DNA of 64,000 nucleotides from CADEED01 sp963839685. Its GTDB lineage: Bacteria; Pseudomonadota; Gammaproteobacteria; Steroidobacterales; Steroidobacteraceae. A program made the translations under genes and the position numbers. Positions within the stretch are counted from its first letter, which is position 1; each line of letters starts with the position of its first letter. Below the pieces are notes generated by a model. It did not search any database, had not been told where the DNA came from, and was given only the letters and a program-made list of their open reading frames with translations. This document shows, piece after piece, positions 62,238 through 64,000 of this stretch. The DNA lies in NCBI GenBank assembly GCA_963839685.1, contig CAWIVS010000009.1:1-64000 (forward strand), written 5' to 3'.

Positions 62238-64000
62238 ATGGCCCGTACAACGCCTCTCGCTGACATTCGCAACATCGGCATCATCGCGCACGTCGATGCC
62301 GGCAAGACGACGACCACCGAGCGCATTCTTTATTACACGGGTCGCAAGCACACGATCGTGGAGATCCACGAAACGAAGGACCTGAAGTCCTCGACGACGA
62401 CGGACTACATGGAACAGGAGCAGAAGCGCGGCATCACGATTCAGTCGGCCGCGGTCTCGACCTTCTGGCGCAAGAAGAAGATCAACGTCATCGACACCCC
62501 CGGGCACGTGGACTTCACCATCGAGGTGAACCGCAGCTTGCGCGTGCTGGACGGCGCGGTGGTGGTGTTCGACGGCGTGGCGGGCGTGGAGCCGCAGTCG
62601 GAGACCAACTGGCGCCTGGCTAACAACTACAACGTGCCGCGAATCTGCTACGTCAACAAGATCGATCGCTCGGGCGCGAACTTCGTGCGTTGCGTGGACA
62701 TGATCAAGAACCGCCTCGGTGCGCGTCCGCTGGTGGTGCAGCTGCCGATCGGCTCGGAAGACAACTTCAAGGGCATGATCGACCTGGTCGATCAGCAGGC
62801 CCTGGTCTGGGACTCGGACGACAAGGACGCGAAGTGGGCTGTTATTGATGTGTCCGACGGCAAGGGCCTGGCTGACAAGCTCGGCATCACGGTGCCCTCG
62901 GATCGCAAGATCCTCGACAACTACGCCAAGTACCGCTCGGAGCTCGTAGACACCGCGCTCGAGATGGATCACGACGCGATGGAGAAATACCTCACCGACG
63001 ACGTGCCGCCGACCGCGGACGTCCTGCGCGCCTGCATCCGCAAGGGTGTGATCACGAGCGCGTTCAACCCGGTGTTGTGTGGCTCCTCTTATAAGAACAA
63101 GGGCGTGCAGCAGTTGCTGGATGCCGTGGTCGACTACATGCCGGCCCCGACGGACGTCGAAGCCATCAAGACGGTGGACGAGGACGGCAATCCGATCGGC
63201 GAGCGCAAGACCTCGGATGACGAGCCCTTTGCCGGTCTCGCGTTCAAGGTGATCAACGACGCCTACGGCGCGCTGACCTTCGTGCGCGTGTACTCGGGCG
63301 TGCTCACCAAGGGCATGTCGGTGACGAATACGACGCGCGGCAAGCGCGAGAAGATCGGCCGCATGGTCGAGATGTTCGCCGACAAGCAGAATCCGATCGA
63401 AGAAGCACGCGCGGGCGACATCATCGCGCTGGTCTCGCTGGCCGAGACGGACACCGGCGACACGCTGTGCGACACAGAACATCAGGTGGTGCTGGAGCGC
63501 ATGCGCTTCCCGGACCCGGTCATCAGCGTGTCGGTGAAAGCCAAGCTCAAGGCCGAAGCCGAGAAGTTCGGCGCGGCGCTCGGCAAGATGGTGCGTGCCG
63601 ATCCCTCGCTGCACCTGGAAACAGATCGCGAGACCAACGAGACCATCCTGCGCGGCATGGGCGAGCTGCACCTCGAAGTGACGCTCGATCGCATGCGCAC
63701 GGAGTTCGGCGTGGAAGGCCTCATGGGTGAGCCGCAGGTGGCCTACCGTGAGAGCTTCACCAAGAACATCGACGAGCACTACGTGCACAAGAAGCAGACC
63801 GGCGGTTCGGGCCAGTTCGCCGAGGTGTGGATCAAGTTCGAGCCGCTGGAGCGCGGCAAGGGCTTCGAGTTCGTGGACGAAACCACCGGCGGCTCGGTGC
63901 CGCGCGAGTTCGTGCCGGCCGTGGAAAAGGGCTTGAAGATCCAGAAGGAAGACGGCGTACTGGCGCACTTCCCCACCGTGGACTTCCGCGCCACGCTGCA
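62238..64000 (+). CDS. fusA: Elongation factor G, 5' part (runs off the window)
   Basis: 587 codons are visible, without a stop. EF-G moves tRNA and mRNA through the ribosome with GTP. Motifs are G1 AHVDAGKT (residues 17-24), G2 region RGITI, G3 DTPGHVDF and G4 NKID; domain II (FAGLAFKVINDAYGALTFVRVYSG), domain III (RETNETILRGMGELHLEV) and part of domain IV (YVHKKQTGGSGQFAEV) follow. The switch I region (HTIVEIHETKDLKSSTTTDY) differs from the E. coli GEVHDGAATMDW form and no rpsL/rpsG precede it. It may therefore be a second EF-G rather than the str-operon gene. Confidence 0.93.
   Translation, partial: MARTTPLADIRNIGIIAHVDAGKTTTTERILYYTGRKHTIVEIHETKDLKSSTTTDYMEQEQKRGITIQSAAVSTFWRKKKINVIDTPGHVDFTIEVNRSLRVLDGAVVVFDGVAGVEPQSETNWRLANNYNVPRICYVNKIDRSGANFVRCVDMIKNRLGARPLVVQLPIGSEDNFKGMIDLVDQQALVWDSDDKDAKWAVIDVSDGKGLADKLGITVPSDRKILDNYAKYRSELVDTALEMDHDAMEKYLTDDVPPTADVLRACIRKGVITSAFNPVLCGSSYKNKGVQQLLDAVVDYMPAPTDVEAIKTVDEDGNPIGERKTSDDEPFAGLAFKVINDAYGALTFVRVYSGVLTKGMSVTNTTRGKREKIGRMVEMFADKQNPIEEARAGDIIALVSLAETDTGDTLCDTEHQVVLERMRFPDPVISVSVKAKLKAEAEKFGAALGKMVRADPSLHLETDRETNETILRGMGELHLEVTLDRMRTEFGVEGLMGEPQVAYRESFTKNIDEHYVHKKQTGGSGQFAEVWIKFEPLERGKGFEFVDETTGGSVPREFVPAVEKGLKIQKEDGVLAHFPTVDFRATL

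Noticed and set aside
61912..62263. Overlapping open frames of about 110 codons on both strands before fusA
   Set aside because: Neither has a ribosome site, family resemblance or sensible composition, and the plus-strand one overlaps the fusA start. The stretch is better read as promoter and leader.
62160..63968. A 602-codon open frame on the minus strand, opposite fusA
   Set aside because: It is a histidine/arginine/leucine-rich mirror of a highly conserved EF-G coding frame on the plus strand, without family motifs or a ribosome site. Open antisense frames are common in GC-rich genes.
1..64000. CRISPR arrays, rRNA and tRNA genes
   Set aside because: Reading both strands, I found no regularly spaced direct repeats and no recognisable tRNA or rRNA sequence. 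A tRNA scan could still reveal something missed by eye.

Overview
The window is a 64 kb piece of a GC-rich proteobacterial chromosome. TonB-dependent receptors with N-terminal plugs, a carbohydrate-utilisation locus of the Xanthomonas/Caulobacter type, the TonB receptor-tryptophan halogenase-SapC-JmjC gene set, LigD/Ku end joining and GTTAGGC-type attC sites point to a gammaproteobacterium near Xanthomonadales/Steroidobacteraceae. That assignment is an inference from gene content; no rRNA or tRNA gene was seen.

Layout. 0-9.4 kb: small cytoplasmic genes, an exported amidohydrolase translationally coupled to a LytS/LytTR two-component system, a secreted trypsin-like protease, MltB and a sirtuin. 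9.3-13.3 kb: a frameshifted LamG-like secreted protein and a PQQ sugar dehydrogenase. 13.3-17.8 kb: non-homologous end joining (Ku with a coupled MerR-TPR gene, divergent from LigD). 17.8-29.5 kb: a DUF4336-like protein, an MFS carrier, YcaQ/AlkX glycosylase, two very small genes, AraC divergent from an isoquinoline-oxidoreductase-type molybdenum hydroxylase, an ECF sigma-SDR pair, an HNH remnant, a 23-residue membrane peptide and a lone receiver. 29.7-46.8 kb: a carbohydrate-utilisation locus (IclR relic, CE1 esterase, beta-helix protein, GH51, GntR/FCD regulator, alpha/beta hydrolase, TonB receptor, sulfatase, GH43, hexuronate-type MFS, tannase/feruloyl esterase), best explained as attack on a decorated, feruloylated arabinoxylan or similar hemicellulose. 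46.7-56.4 kb: SapC, flavin-dependent halogenase and TonB receptor in apparent operon, a divergent JmjC/cupin-like gene and another TonB receptor. 56.5-60.5 kb: a probable transmembrane regulator with two malectin domains, a vanadium haloperoxidase and an NmrA-like protein. 60.6-61.8 kb: two integron-type gene cassettes with attC sites but no integrase, next to an internally deleted ycaQ relic. 62.2 kb to the end: the 5' part of an EF-G gene.

Three patterns cross gene boundaries. (1) A perfect palindrome with core ACGTTCCAGCTGGAACGT recurs at five dispersed places, mostly at gene 3' ends. (2) A 23-bp motif (GAAAGT-N3-TTGCCATAGT-R-AAA) occurs upstream of three carbohydrate-locus genes, joined by two LacI/XylR-like boxes. 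(3) Many long genes, especially TonB receptors, are split by single-base frame changes while neighbours are intact; some shifts lie at short homopolymers, so uncorrected sequencing indels are as likely as true decay. Frameshifted genes are listed as single entries with the reading-frame pieces given.
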